A stretch of DNA of 64,000 bases from Melghiribacillus thermohalophilus (GTDB lineage Bacteria > Bacillota > Bacilli > Bacillales > Alkalibacillaceae): contig NZ_SMAN01000002.1 of NCBI RefSeq assembly GCF_004342905.1, positions 124,001 to 188,000 of the forward strand, in the 5' to 3' direction. The first letter of the stretch is position 1. Every line of letters starts with the position of its first letter. The translations under genes and the position numbers were made by a program. Shown here piece by piece: positions 25,095 to 33,878 of this stretch. Under the pieces are notes generated by a model that was not told the DNA's origin, did not search any database, and saw only the letters and a program-made list of their open reading frames with translations.

Positions 25095-26459
25095 ATGGAA
25101 AAACAGCATTCATGGACATATTATGTGATTTTGCTGATGATCGTTATCATACCGCTTGTCCCATTTAAAGGGTATATTGGGCCGGTTCCGTTATCAGCCG
25201 AGGTTTTTCTAATCCCGCTGCTGACGGCTGTGTTTTTATGGGAATGGGTTCAGGGCCGGATCAAACTTAATGACACCCCCGTTAATATGTTCCTCTATTT
25301 ATTTGGCATTTTTTTGTTGGTTCAGCTCATTTCCCTCAGCCAGGCGGTTGCCCTGCTGCCGGCTGTTAAAGAAATCGTGCGCTATATATCCTATGTTGTC
25401 CTGTTTTATATTGTCATGAAAGTCCGATTTACGCAAATGGAATATCGTCATTTTGCCTATACTTTTCTGGGCACTCTGACTATCGCAGTTGTTTACGGGC
25501 TATTTCAATTTGTGTTTGATTTTAATCTGAACAAAGCAGGACTCTATGCGCTTGATGATGCCTGGGGGCGGGTACCATCCACGATGGTTAACCCGAACTA
25601 CTGGGGCGGCTTTATTAATTTTGTTCTGCCTGTTATCCTGCTGGTGGCCGTCATTTACGTAAAAAAGAAACCATGGCAGCTCGTTTTTTTTGGGCTTTTT
25701 TCCATGCTAGTCATCAATCAATTGTTGACCTACACCCGCTCGGCCTGGGTGATTATGGTTCTGGCCATCATTCTGACTGCTTTGATGATGCCAAAAATGT
25801 TTTTCAAAAAGTTTTTGACGGTCCACCTGCTGATCGCCACATTGTTTCTCGCATCAATTGTCTATCATCTGCCGGACGTCGAAAACAGAGCCGTGTCATC
25901 CCTGCTCGTGATTCAATCCTTTATCCCGATTCAGGTGATTCAGCCTCAGGGAGCGGATCAGGCAGACGGACCTGCGGAAAACCTTAAAGAAAACAAAGAA
26001 GATACAAGCAAAGCGGTCGTATCCCGGACGACCCTGTGGAAAACAGGCTGGTACATGTGGCGTGATCATCCCGTGATCGGAGTGGGAATCGGCAATTACT
26101 ATGAAAGATATAAAGATACCGTAGCAAAATACCCGGAACTGGACATCGGACATGACCGCTATTCAGTCCATAACTCCTATCTGAAAGTAGCAGCCGAAAC
26201 CGGCACCATCGGGCTGATCAGCTTTTTACTGATTTACCTTTATTACTACGTGCAAATCGGAAGGGAATACATAAGAAACAGGGATGAACTGCTGAAAAAA
26301 ATTTTGCTTATCGGGCTGTTTATTGGAAGCGGGACCTTTCTGGGACAAAATCTGGCCAACAATCTCATCTTCATTCCCCAGGTCAATGTCCTGTTCTGGC
26401 TCGTTTCCGGGCTACTATTCAATTACGTCCATTCCAGTACCTCTTCAAGCCCCATTTAG
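25095..26459 (+). CDS. O-antigen ligase/polymerase-like membrane protein
   Basis: A 454-aa polytopic membrane protein (about 10-12 helices) of the Wzy_C/O-antigen ligase family, similar in layout to TuaE of teichuronic acid synthesis. The large extracytoplasmic loop contains the family signature VIGVGIGNYYERY and HNSYLKVAAETGTIGL, with the conserved His. It would polymerise or ligate the lipid-linked repeat units after export. ATG 25095 follows a GAGGTGAG ribosome binding site. The 178-bp gap upstream carries a CAGCAGC/GCTGCTG inverted repeat without a T tract. Confidence 0.85.
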   Translation: MEKQHSWTYYVILLMIVIIPLVPFKGYIGPVPLSAEVFLIPLLTAVFLWEWVQGRIKLNDTPVNMFLYLFGIFLLVQLISLSQAVALLPAVKEIVRYISYVVLFYIVMKVRFTQMEYRHFAYTFLGTLTIAVVYGLFQFVFDFNLNKAGLYALDDAWGRVPSTMVNPNYWGGFINFVLPVILLVAVIYVKKKPWQLVFFGLFSMLVINQLLTYTRSAWVIMVLAIILTALMMPKMFFKKFLTVHLLIATLFLASIVYHLPDVENRAVSSLLVIQSFIPIQVIQPQGADQADGPAENLKENKEDTSKAVVSRTTLWKTGWYMWRDHPVIGVGIGNYYERYKDTVAKYPELDIGHDRYSVHNSYLKVAAETGTIGLISFLLIYLYYYVQIGREYIRNRDELLKKILLIGLFIGSGTFLGQNLANNLIFIPQVNVLFWLVSGLLFNYVHSSTSSSPI

Positions 26460-26869
26460 GTGCCTGTTTTGGTACCAGTCACTGCCCACATGGAAAAGCG
26501 AAATTCTAGAGGGGTGGGGTTTTCACCCTTCTAATCATGAATCTGCATACCCCAATATCCCAAATTTAAGTGCCAGTCACCTCCCGAATATTGTCGATAT
26601 TTGTCATAAGGGGTTACCTCTCTTCTTTCGTGCAATCTGCAATGGAGTCAGTCACTCCCTCAATCATGGCGAAAGTTGTCTTACGATTTTCCGTTTTACC
26701 AGAATCGATGTCGAACGGCTTTAATTTTGGCAAAATTCCTATAGCAATTTTGCCAATTTTGAGCTGAAAAACGGCTAAATCGAGATGTGATTTTTCGAAA
26801 AAATTTTTCTACCATCATCATAACCGCGGAATACACACAGAAGAGCGCGCTTTTCGGAAAGAGGTTATG
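26460..26869. other. Intergenic region upstream of the small sigma factor
   Basis: About 410 bp. Begins with a partial GTGCCTGT element (26460-26468). Near the sigma gene is a hairpin, TTGGCAAAATT (26727-26737) and AATTTTGCCAA (26746-26756), followed by TTTT; it could be a terminator or a leader structure. One TGTCGAA 7-mer at 26709-26715 may be chance. No supported gene. Confidence 0.5.
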
Positions 26870-27367
26870 ATGAAAGGATTGTCGTATGAAGAAGTGGTTG
26901 AAGAGTACGGGAACATGATCCACCATGTGATTCACCGTCTGGGGATTCACGATTCCTATCAGGAGTTCTACCACGAAGGGCTTTTGGCCCTCTGGGAAGC
27001 CTGCCGAAAGTATGATGAGTCAAAAGGGGACTTTCCGGGATTCGCTTATTTCACAATCCGAAGCCGCATCATCGATGCCATCCGGAAGAAGCGCCGTTAC
27101 ACCGAGCGGGAGAGACCGGCTGAAGATTTTCCGGTTATTGGCTGCATACACGAGGAAATGGAGGAATTGGATCCCTATTTCTGGCGAATGGTCCGTGGCC
27201 AGCTTACCGACAAACAGTGGATTTACGTGAACGAACATATTGTAGAAGGAAAATCTATCAAAGAAATCGCCCGAAATCACAACACCACGATCGACGCCGT
27301 CAAAAACTGGGGAAAACTCGCCAGAAAAAAACTCAAGAACTGTGAATTTCTGAAACAGCGTTATTAA
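26870..27367 (+). CDS. Small sigma-70 family RNA polymerase sigma factor
   Basis: A 165-aa protein with sigma region 2 (YHEGLLALWEACRKYDES, then FPGFAYFTIRSRIIDAIRKKRR, the -10 recognition helix region) and a C-terminal region-4-type helix-turn-helix (KSIKEIARNHNTTIDAVKNWGKLARKKL). It lacks regions 1 and 3. It is larger in region 2 features than a degenerate regulator, so it probably directs polymerase to a small set of promoters. No anti-sigma gene is adjacent. Start: ATG 26870 has better spacing from AGAGG than ATG 26867. It stands alone between two polysaccharide clusters; targets are unknown. Confidence 0.82.
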   Translation: MKGLSYEEVVEEYGNMIHHVIHRLGIHDSYQEFYHEGLLALWEACRKYDESKGDFPGFAYFTIRSRIIDAIRKKRRYTERERPAEDFPVIGCIHEEMEELDPYFWRMVRGQLTDKQWIYVNEHIVEGKSIKEIARNHNTTIDAVKNWGKLARKKLKNCEFLKQRY

Positions 27368-27374
27368 ATGCTAA

Positions 27375-27398
27375 TCCCGGGGAGCCTTCCCCCGGGCT
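27375..27398 (+). terminator. GC-rich hairpin after the sigma factor gene
   Basis: CCCGGGG (27376-27382) with CCCCGGG (27390-27396) directly after the stop. No T tract follows, so termination is uncertain. Confidence 0.4.
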
Positions 27399-27450
27399 CA
27401 CCAAGTATTTATAAACGTAATCTTTTTCGAGCTCCTGCGGGGCCGTCATC

Positions 27451-27457
27451 TGTCGAA
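27451..27457 (+). promoter_or_regulatory. Spo0A-box core 1 (TGTCGAA)
   Basis: TGTCGAA in ATCTGTCGAATGA; first of four cores within about 520 bp. Confidence 0.4.
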
Positions 27458-27563
27458 TGAAATTTCCCGGGAAATTAACAAAAAACTCATAAAATGCAGA
27501 AAGAGAGTGGAAAAATGAATTTTATTCCTCTATGGAGCTAAAAAACGTCTAAAGGAGAGTAAG

Positions 27564-27662
27564 ATGGGTACCAAATTTCGTAGCTTGTCGAAATTGAATC
27601 ATACCTTTCAACATGCCAGAAGTTTCTACTCGCAGGTCAGGTTCAAGGAATTTTTACGATAG
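27564..27662 (+). CDS. Possible small basic peptide, 32 aa
   Basis: ATG 27564 has a good ribosome binding site (AAAGGAGAG, 6 nt away) and opens 32 codons ending TAG. The product starts MGTKFRSLSKLNHTFQ and ends FKEFLR; it is basic, with no membrane segment. I know no family. It contains a Spo0A-box core within the reading frame. It may be a real small gene or a chance ORF. Confidence 0.3.
   Translation: MGTKFRSLSKLNHTFQHARSFYSQVRFKEFLR
27586..27592 (+). promoter_or_regulatory. Spo0A-box core 2 (TGTCGAA)
   Basis: TGTCGAA in CTTGTCGAAATTG. Confidence 0.4.
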
Positions 27663-27740
27663 CGCATCAAAAACAGACATAAAATAAAGGTATTGATCGA
27701 ATGCTATAATTAATCGATTCAAATAAAAGTATAAAGAATT

Positions 27741-27747
27741 TTCGACA
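27741..27747 (-). promoter_or_regulatory. Spo0A-box core 3, extended match
   Basis: Read on the minus strand: TTTTGTCGAAAATTC, an almost ideal Spo0A box (TTTGTCRAA-type consensus). Confidence 0.55.
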
Positions 27748-27964
27748 AAAATACCCCCTTGCCTATGAAATTCGGCAACGATAAAATAGGAAGAGACTGT
27801 GAAAAAAGAACTAATCCCAACATAATAACGTGTTGCAACTTCATACCTATTCGTTTTTAGATATAGGATATTTGTCAGGTGTATCGAACCGGCAGTAAAA
27901 AGAAAAGCTTGTCGTAAACGTTTTACTTCTTTTTAAAGAAAAAACATAAATCTACAATTCTATC

Positions 27965-27994
27965 TGTCGAAAATCTGTCATTCTATGCTATAAT
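27965..27994 (+). promoter_or_regulatory. Candidate Spo0A-activated sigma-A promoter of the wzz operon
   Basis: TATAAT (27989-27994) with the extended TGC ahead of it. The -35 position 17-18 nt upstream is not consensus but is occupied by the Spo0A-box core TGTCGAA (27965-27971). That arrangement, a 0A box over a poor -35, is typical of Spo0A-activated sigma-A promoters such as spoIIG. The start of transcription would be near 28001, about 60 nt before the wzz ATG. Confidence 0.6.
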
Positions 27995-28061
27995 TTCTTA
28001 TGTAAGCCAGTGCTTACCAGATCAAAAGATTCAGAACAATTTGTAAAAGGGAGAGCAAGGG

Positions 28062-29018
28062 ATGGAAGAGGAAATCAGTCTACGGGAAATCATTGAAACC
28101 ATGCTGGACGGCAAATGGATCATCGCAGGTGTGACTGCAGTTGCCGTGGCAATCAGCGCCGTTTTCAGCTTTTTTGTGATCGATCCGACCTATAAAGCCA
28201 GTTCAACTATGATGGTCAATCATATAAACCAGACGGAGACAACCTTTAATGAATATTTAGAAGGGGTCATGACTCCACAGGTCTACGTGGAAAAATTAAA
28301 ATCGCCGGAACTGTTATCACGGGTGATTGATAAAGAGAACCTGGATCCGGAAGTATGGACGGTGTCATCGTTGCAGCAAAAACTGCAAATTGAAAACAAG
28401 GAAAATACAAACTTAATTACGATATCCATGGAGGGCAAAGACCCCGAACAGCTTGCCAGCATTATTAATACCGTTGTCGCCGAATCAAAAACACTGACAG
28501 CGGAACAAGTACATACCCAGCTTCAGGCATTAATGACCGAATATGAAGAAAAAATGACAGAAGAACAGAAAAACCTGGATGCGGCCATTGCTGAATACAA
28601 TCAGCTAAAAGCGGATGCCGGCCTGCCTGCTTTAATCCTGTTCCAGCAAACAGCTTCCGGGTCCCAGTACATCATGGAAGCCAATCAGGAGCTTTTAGAT
28701 GAATTGCGAAATCTGGATAAAGAAAAGCAGGTACAATTTGAACAGATCAATACGAAAATTAATAAGTTGACACAACTTTATAATTCCTACTATACCAAAT
28801 ACGAAGAAGCCCGCAGCATCAGTTCTGCAGAGCTGATTCAAAATAAAGTCGAAACCATTGCCGAAGCATTTCCACCGCAGAATCCTGTCGGACCAAATAA
28901 AATGCTGAACATCGCCATAGCCGTTGTCCTGGGATTAATGGCGGGCACAGGATACGTGTTTTTAAGAAGTTACTGGAAGAATACAGAGCCGGTGAACGAG
29001 CCGTCGGTTGGTGTGTAA
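28062..29018 (+). CDS. Wzz/chain-length determinant family protein (polysaccharide co-polymerase)
   Basis: A 318-aa membrane protein with the Wzz topology: a cytoplasmic N-terminus (MEEEISLREIIETMLDGKW), TM1 about 19-40, an extracytoplasmic part rich in coiled coil (about 150-260) and TM2 about 283-303 with a short tail. The PxxP-like stretch before TM2 (AFPPQNPVGPNKM) fits the family. Such proteins set polymer length and, in Gram-positives, normally pair with a bacterial tyrosine kinase. No kinase gene is in the window. Start ATG 28062 behind GGGAGAGCAAGG. First gene of the second glycan operon; a weak hairpin follows at 29029. Confidence 0.88.
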   Translation: MEEEISLREIIETMLDGKWIIAGVTAVAVAISAVFSFFVIDPTYKASSTMMVNHINQTETTFNEYLEGVMTPQVYVEKLKSPELLSRVIDKENLDPEVWTVSSLQQKLQIENKENTNLITISMEGKDPEQLASIINTVVAESKTLTAEQVHTQLQALMTEYEEKMTEEQKNLDAAIAEYNQLKADAGLPALILFQQTASGSQYIMEANQELLDELRNLDKEKQVQFEQINTKINKLTQLYNSYYTKYEEARSISSAELIQNKVETIAEAFPPQNPVGPNKMLNIAIAVVLGLMAGTGYVFLRSYWKNTEPVNEPSVGV

Positions 29019-29028
29019 TTCCATGTTT

Positions 29029-29057
29029 TCCCCATTTGCAAAAAATGGGGATCTTTA
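29029..29057 (+). terminator. Weak terminator or attenuator between wzz and ugd
   Basis: CCCCATTT (29030-29037) pairs with AAATGGGG (29043-29050), followed by ATCTTTATT. Partial read-through would be needed to express the genes behind it. An inverted repeat CTGTAC / GTACAG (29072-29077 and 29087-29092) lies just after it. Confidence 0.45.
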
Positions 29058-29120
29058 TTAGTGCACATTAACTGTACGATCTAAATGTACAGAAAAAAAC
29101 CAATTAGAAAGGTTCGGTAT

Positions 29121-30449
29121 ATGATGAGAAACATAGCGGTTGTCGGAACAGGATATGTGGGCCTGGTTACAGGAGTATGTCTGTCAGATATTGGGCATCA
29201 CGTTACCTGCATTGACATTGATGAGCAGAAAATTCAACTGCTAAAACAGGGGAAATCACCGATTTATGAACCAGGCTTAGAAGAACTGATGCTGAAAAAT
29301 ATCAACAATGGCAGGTTAACATTCACAACCGATCATCAGACAGGATTTCATCAAAAAGAAGTCATATACATAGCCGTTGGTACTCCTCAAAAAAAAGATG
29401 GTTCGGCTGATCTCTCATATGTGCATCAGGTTGCCAGGGATATTGCCCGGAATATCAAGCAGGATGTAATCGTAGTTACCAAAAGTACCGTACCCGTTGG
29501 AACGAATGACGAAATAAGACAGGTCATTAAAGAAAATCTGGTTTCAGATGTTCAGGTTGATGTTGTATCCAATCCAGAGTTTTTAAGGGAAGGTTCTGCG
29601 GTACAGGATACCTTCCATGGTGATCGGATTGTCATTGGTGCAGACAACGAGAAGGCAGCTACCATGATTGAAGAAATTAATAAACCCTTTGGCATTCCTG
29701 TTGTTAAGACGGATATTCGCAGTGCTGAAATGATCAAGTATGCATCAAATGCCTTCCTGGCAACGAAAATCAGTTTTATCAATGAAATTTCGAATATATG
29801 CGAAAAGCTTGGCGCCAATATTGAAGACGTTGCATACGGAATGGGACTGGATCATCGGATTGGCAATCAGTTTTTGCGAGCCGGAATCGGTTACGGGGGA
29901 TCCTGTTTTCCAAAGGATACGAAGGCACTGGTGCAAATGGCCGGAAATGTTGACCATAAGTTTGAACTGCTAGAATCAGTCATTCGTGTAAATAATGTCC
30001 AGCAGGCGAAACTGGTGGAAAAAGCAAAAGGTTTTTTCGGTTCGCTTGAGGGAAAAACGGTAGCCATCCTGGGACTGGCTTTTAAACCGAATACAGACGA
30101 TATGAGGGAAGCCGCGTCAGTCGTTATTGCCAACATGCTTATTCAAGAGGGTGCCAGAATTAAAGGTTATGATCCCATTGCGCTGGAAAATGCCAAACGT
30201 ATTCTGGGAGATTCAATAGAATACTCAGATAATATTGAGGATGTTCTGGCAGATGCGGATATTGCGTTTATTTCGACGGAATGGAAAGAAATCGTCGAAT
30301 TTGAACTACACCTGTACTCAAAATATATGAAAACACCCATAGTGTTTGATGGTAGAAACTGTTACGCCCTCGAAGAAGTGGAAAAACATGATCTGGAATA
30401 CCATTCAATCGGCCGTCCAAGTGTTTACCGTAGCAAGGCCAAAGTATAA
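29121..30449 (+). CDS. ugd: UDP-glucose 6-dehydrogenase
   Basis: A 442-aa NAD-dependent enzyme converting UDP-glucose to UDP-glucuronate. The Rossmann motif is GTGYVGLVTGVCLSDIGH, the substrate loop NPEFLREGSA, and the catalytic Cys262 sits in GYGGSCFPKDTKAL; NTDDMREAAS marks the C-terminal NAD-dependent domain. This GYGGSCFPKD pattern is the UDP-glucose branch, unlike wecC at 21.1 kb. ATG 29121 follows AAAGG; ATG 29124 is the alternative. galU, which makes its substrate, is the next gene (15 nt gap). Confidence 0.95.
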   Translation: MMRNIAVVGTGYVGLVTGVCLSDIGHHVTCIDIDEQKIQLLKQGKSPIYEPGLEELMLKNINNGRLTFTTDHQTGFHQKEVIYIAVGTPQKKDGSADLSYVHQVARDIARNIKQDVIVVTKSTVPVGTNDEIRQVIKENLVSDVQVDVVSNPEFLREGSAVQDTFHGDRIVIGADNEKAATMIEEINKPFGIPVVKTDIRSAEMIKYASNAFLATKISFINEISNICEKLGANIEDVAYGMGLDHRIGNQFLRAGIGYGGSCFPKDTKALVQMAGNVDHKFELLESVIRVNNVQQAKLVEKAKGFFGSLEGKTVAILGLAFKPNTDDMREAASVVIANMLIQEGARIKGYDPIALENAKRILGDSIEYSDNIEDVLADADIAFISTEWKEIVEFELHLYSKYMKTPIVFDGRNCYALEEVEKHDLEYHSIGRPSVYRSKAKV

Positions 30450-30464
30450 ACAGGGGGAATGAAA

Positions 30465-31346
30465 TTGAAAAAGGTCCGAAAAGCCATTATTCCAGCAGCC
30501 GGACTGGGTACCCGATTTCTTCCGGCAACAAAGGCAATGCCAAAAGAGATGCTGCCTATTGTCGATAAACCGACGATTCAATATATTGTCGAAGAAGCCA
30601 TTGATTCAGGAATTGAAGATATTATCATTGTCACCGGAAAAGGGAAACGGGCCATTGAGGATCATTTTGATAATAATTTTGAACTGGAACAAAACCTAAT
30701 GGAAAAAGAAAAATATGACCTTCTGGAGAAAGTACGCCAGCCTTCAAAGGTGGAAATTCATTATATTCGACAGAAAGAACCTAAGGGGCTGGGACATGCC
30801 ATCTGGGTAGCCCGAAAATTTATCGGTGATGAACCGTTTGCGGTCCTGCTGGGAGACGATATTGTCCAGTCTGAGGTGCCATGTCTGAAACAGCTGATTT
30901 ATGAATACGAACAGACTTCAGCTTCGATTATCGGAGTTCAACAGGTAAGGGATGAAGATACCCATCGTTATGGCATCATTGACCCAATGGATCAAGATGG
31001 AAGAAGGTATCAGGTTAAAGATTTTGTAGAAAAACCGCCACAGGGTACGGCACCTTCTAACCTGGCCATCATGGGCCGCTATATTCTCAATCCTGAAATA
31101 TTTATGTTTCTGGAAGAACAAAAGATTGGTGCTGGCGGTGAAATTCAGCTCACTGATGCCATTCAGGAACTGAACAAAATTCAGCGGGTGTTTGCTTATG
31201 ACTTTGAAGGTAAACGCTATGATGTAGGAGAAAAATTAGGATTTATTCAGACAACTATTGAATTTGCCATGCAGGATCAAAATTTAAGGGAAAAATTGCG
31301 TCCGTTTTTAGAAAACATCCTGAAAAAGGAAGGATCGGAAGCATAA
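30465..31346 (+). CDS. galU: UTP-glucose-1-phosphate uridylyltransferase
   Basis: A 293-aa enzyme forming UDP-glucose from UTP and glucose-1-phosphate. I choose TTG 30465: GGGGG at 30453-30457 is 7 nt upstream and the product then begins [18 protein letters not shown] exactly as in GtaB of B. subtilis, whereas ATG 30459 touches the ribosome binding site. Motifs: [19 protein letters not shown] nucleotide-binding loop, [21 protein letters not shown], and [10 protein letters not shown]. It works between PgcA (52.9 kb) and Ugd. Confidence 0.95.
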   Translation: MKKVRKAIIPAAGLGTRFLPATKAMPKEMLPIVDKPTIQYIVEEAIDSGIEDIIIVTGKGKRAIEDHFDNNFELEQNLMEKEKYDLLEKVRQPSKVEIHYIRQKEPKGLGHAIWVARKFIGDEPFAVLLGDDIVQSEVPCLKQLIYEYEQTSASIIGVQQVRDEDTHRYGIIDPMDQDGRRYQVKDFVEKPPQGTAPSNLAIMGRYILNPEIFMFLEEQKIGAGGEIQLTDAIQELNKIQRVFAYDFEGKRYDVGEKLGFIQTTIEFAMQDQNLREKLRPFLENILKKEGSEA

Positions 31347-31371
31347 TTTAACCGAAAGTCAGGTGAGACTA

Positions 31372-33216
31372 TTGTCTTATCAGATGAGATTGATCTCTTT
31401 AATCATTATCGATTCGCTGATTGTATCTTTTTCGATTTATATGTCCCATTTTTTCCTGAACCCATATGCAGCAACGTTTAATCAGATGATTCTATTAAGC
31501 TCGATTATTCTTCTTGCAGGGCATCATATCTTTTCTTACGCTTTTGGGCTTTATCGCAAGGTATGGCGCTATGCCAGCCTGGAAGAATTGAGGGGAATCT
31601 TTTTCGTTGTCACCCTTTCCGTTTTATTGGCTGGTGCAGGGCAATATCTCGTTTATGATTCGATATATCAGCGTGCTTTAATCGTGACCTGGATGCTGCA
31701 TATCATTTTAATCGGCGGAGTTCGCTTTGCCTGGCGCTATATCAATACATATGGATTTAACTTGTTCCCCAAAAAGGTCAAATCACCTGAATCCCAAAAC
31801 CGCACTCTCATTATTGGTGCCGGTTCGGCCGGTCGCATGCTGGCACGGCAATACAAGGAAAATCAGGGGAATGATTTTGAGGTAATTGGATTTATTGATG
31901 ATGATTTTACCCTTCACCATTTGACCATCTCCGGTTTGCCGGTTTATGGCTCGATGCATGATTTGCCAAAAGTGGTGGAAAAGAAAGGCATCAATCATAT
32001 TGTGATTGCCATGCCTTCGGTAGAAAAATCAAGGATTAAGGAAATCGTTCAACAGGCAAAAGCGGTGTGTCAAAATGTGCAAATCTTGCCGATGATTGAA
32101 GATCTGGTCCTCGGGAATGTCTCAGTGAATCAGGTTCGGGATGTCTCCATTGAAGATTTGCTGGGAAGGGAGCCTGTTGAGCTGGATATCGACAGTATCT
32201 CGGGTTATATCGAAAATAAAACCGTTCTCGTAACAGGAGCCGGGGGATCAATTGGTTCGGAAATTTGCCGGCAAGTTTGCAAGTTTAATCCCAAAAAAAT
32301 CATACTTCTTGGTCATGGCGAAAACAGCATATACCAGATTGATATGGAACTTCGCCAGAATATGTATGACATGGAGTGTGAAATCGTTCCTGTCATCGGG
32401 GATATTCAGGATCGGGAACGGATGTTTGAAGTCATGGAAGAACATCAGCCCGATGTCGTCTATCATGCAGCTGCACATAAACATGTACCCCTGATGGAGT
32501 ATAATCCAAAAGAGGCAGTAAAGAACAACATTATTGGGACTAAAAACGTCGCAGAAGCAGCAGATGCCTCAGAAGTTCATACTTTTGTGCTGATTTCATC
32601 GGATAAAGCCGTGAATCCGACGAATGTCATGGGAGCGACCAAGCGTGTAGCCGAAATGGTCATTCAGTCTATTAATGAAGATAGTCATACAAAATTTGTC
32701 GCTGTTCGCTTCGGTAATGTACTGGGAAGCAGAGGGAGTGTCATTCCATTATTTAAAAAACAAATTGCCAATGGCGGCCCGGTTACCGTTACTCATCCAG
32801 ATATGACCCGTTACTTTATGACGATCCCGGAAGCATCCAGGCTTGTCATTCAGGCCGGGGCACTGGCAAAAGGCGGAGAAATATTTGTTCTCGATATGGG
32901 CGAGCCAGTAAAAATTGTAGATCTTGCAAAAAATCTTATTAAACTGTCCGGTTACGATGTGGATGAAATTGGAATTCAATTTACCGGGATTCGCCCGGGT
33001 GAGAAAATGTATGAAGAATTGTTGAATGAAAATGAGGTACATCCTGAGCAAATTTTTGAGAAAATATATATTGGTAAGGTACATCATATTAATAAAACTT
33101 ATTTAAACAAAATAATCAAAGATCATTTACATATGTCTGACAATGAAATAATATCCCATGTGTTAAATATAGCTAATGCTAAAACAGGCTCAACGCAATT
33201 GGGTCAAATGATTTAA
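31372..33216 (+). CDS. EpsC/CapD/PglF-type UDP-N-acetylglucosamine 4,6-dehydratase
   Basis: A 614-aa membrane-anchored short-chain dehydrogenase. Four membrane helices occupy about residues 1-125. A first Rossmann-like domain follows (IIGAGSAGRMLARQY), then the catalytic SDR domain with TGAGGSIGSEICRQ and the SSDKAVNPTNVMGATKR block, where Met replaces the usual catalytic Tyr as in PglF-type dehydratases. The product is a UDP-4-keto-6-deoxy-HexNAc for bacillosamine- or fucosamine-type sugars. Start: TTG 31372 with AGGTGAG 5 nt upstream; GTG 31363 is possible. Base composition drops sharply after about 33030, inside its last 60 codons, which looks like the edge of an imported cassette. Confidence 0.9.
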   Translation: MSYQMRLISLIIIDSLIVSFSIYMSHFFLNPYAATFNQMILLSSIILLAGHHIFSYAFGLYRKVWRYASLEELRGIFFVVTLSVLLAGAGQYLVYDSIYQRALIVTWMLHIILIGGVRFAWRYINTYGFNLFPKKVKSPESQNRTLIIGAGSAGRMLARQYKENQGNDFEVIGFIDDDFTLHHLTISGLPVYGSMHDLPKVVEKKGINHIVIAMPSVEKSRIKEIVQQAKAVCQNVQILPMIEDLVLGNVSVNQVRDVSIEDLLGREPVELDIDSISGYIENKTVLVTGAGGSIGSEICRQVCKFNPKKIILLGHGENSIYQIDMELRQNMYDMECEIVPVIGDIQDRERMFEVMEEHQPDVVYHAAAHKHVPLMEYNPKEAVKNNIIGTKNVAEAADASEVHTFVLISSDKAVNPTNVMGATKRVAEMVIQSINEDSHTKFVAVRFGNVLGSRGSVIPLFKKQIANGGPVTVTHPDMTRYFMTIPEASRLVIQAGALAKGGEIFVLDMGEPVKIVDLAKNLIKLSGYDVDEIGIQFTGIRPGEKMYEELLNENEVHPEQIFEKIYIGKVHHINKTYLNKIIKDHLHMSDNEIISHVLNIANAKTGSTQLGQMI

Positions 33217-33242
33217 GGTCAATTTTTTGTGGGGTGAAGACG

Positions 33243-33878
33243 TTGTACCAACAATTTTTTAAAAGATTTATAGATATTGTTTTATCCTTTTTAGCACTTA
33301 TTTTATTATCCTCATTATTTGTATTAATTTCATTGTTAATCAAAGTTGATTCAAAGGGTCCGATTTTATTTAAACAAAAGCGAGTGGGTAAATACAAAAA
33401 ACATTTTTATATATTGAAATTCAGAACGATGAGGACAGATACACCCACAGATATGCCTACGCATATGCTGGACAACCCTGAATCATATATTACAAGGATT
33501 GGAAAAGTCCTTAGAAAAACAAGTCTTGATGAACTACCACAAATTTTTAATATTTTAAAAGGAGATATGAGTATAATTGGCCCCAGACCAGCTTTGTGGA
33601 ATCAATTTGATTTAATAGCGGAAAGAGATAAATATGGGGCTAATGACTTGTTGCCTGGCCTTACTGGCTGGGCACAAATTAATGGTAGAGATGAAATACC
33701 GATCGAGGAAAAAGCCAAACTAGATGGATATTACGTAAAGAAAATAAGCTTTACTATGGATGTAAGGTGTCTGTTTGGAACTATTATAAGTGTTATAAAA
33801 AGTGAAGGAATAGTGGAAGGTAGAAACGGTATTAATAATAAAAGAGTTGTTTCGGATAAGGAGTCTATTACAAAATGA
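33243..33878 (+). CDS. Sugar-1-phosphate (initiating) transferase, WcaJ/PglC/EpsL type
   Basis: A 211-aa polyprenyl-phosphate glycosyl-1-phosphate transferase that starts the repeat unit. One re-entrant membrane helix (about 8-35) is followed by KFRTMRTDT, TRIGKVLRKTSLDELPQ, GDMSIIGPRPAL and LLPGLTGWAQINGR, the family blocks with the catalytic Asp-Glu pair in SLDELPQ. Start TTG 33243 with GGGGTGAAG upstream. AT-rich like its neighbours. The next gene overlaps its stop as ATGA. This short, single-helix form usually uses a UDP-diNAcBac or similar sugar, which fits the dehydratase upstream. Confidence 0.93.
   Translation: MYQQFFKRFIDIVLSFLALILLSSLFVLISLLIKVDSKGPILFKQKRVGKYKKHFYILKFRTMRTDTPTDMPTHMLDNPESYITRIGKVLRKTSLDELPQIFNILKGDMSIIGPRPALWNQFDLIAERDKYGANDLLPGLTGWAQINGRDEIPIEEKAKLDGYYVKKISFTMDVRCLFGTIISVIKSEGIVEGRNGINNKRVVSDKESITK

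Larger units (their letters stand above)
27368..28061. other. Long regulatory intergenic region ahead of the second polysaccharide operon
   Basis: About 690 bp. Contains a perfect 16-nt palindrome AATTTCCCGGGAAATT (27461-27476), four Spo0A-box cores (described separately), a possible 32-codon ORF, a 9-bp inverted repeat TAAAAAGAA / TTCTTTTTA (27896-27904 and 27927-27935), the wzz promoter and a small hairpin GTAAGC/GCTTAC at 28002-28017 near the predicted transcript start. Confidence 0.6.

Noticed and set aside
29019-29120. EAR-type antitermination RNA of eps operons between wzz and ugd
   Set aside because: The gap is about 100 nt and shows only a short hairpin and one 6-bp inverted repeat.
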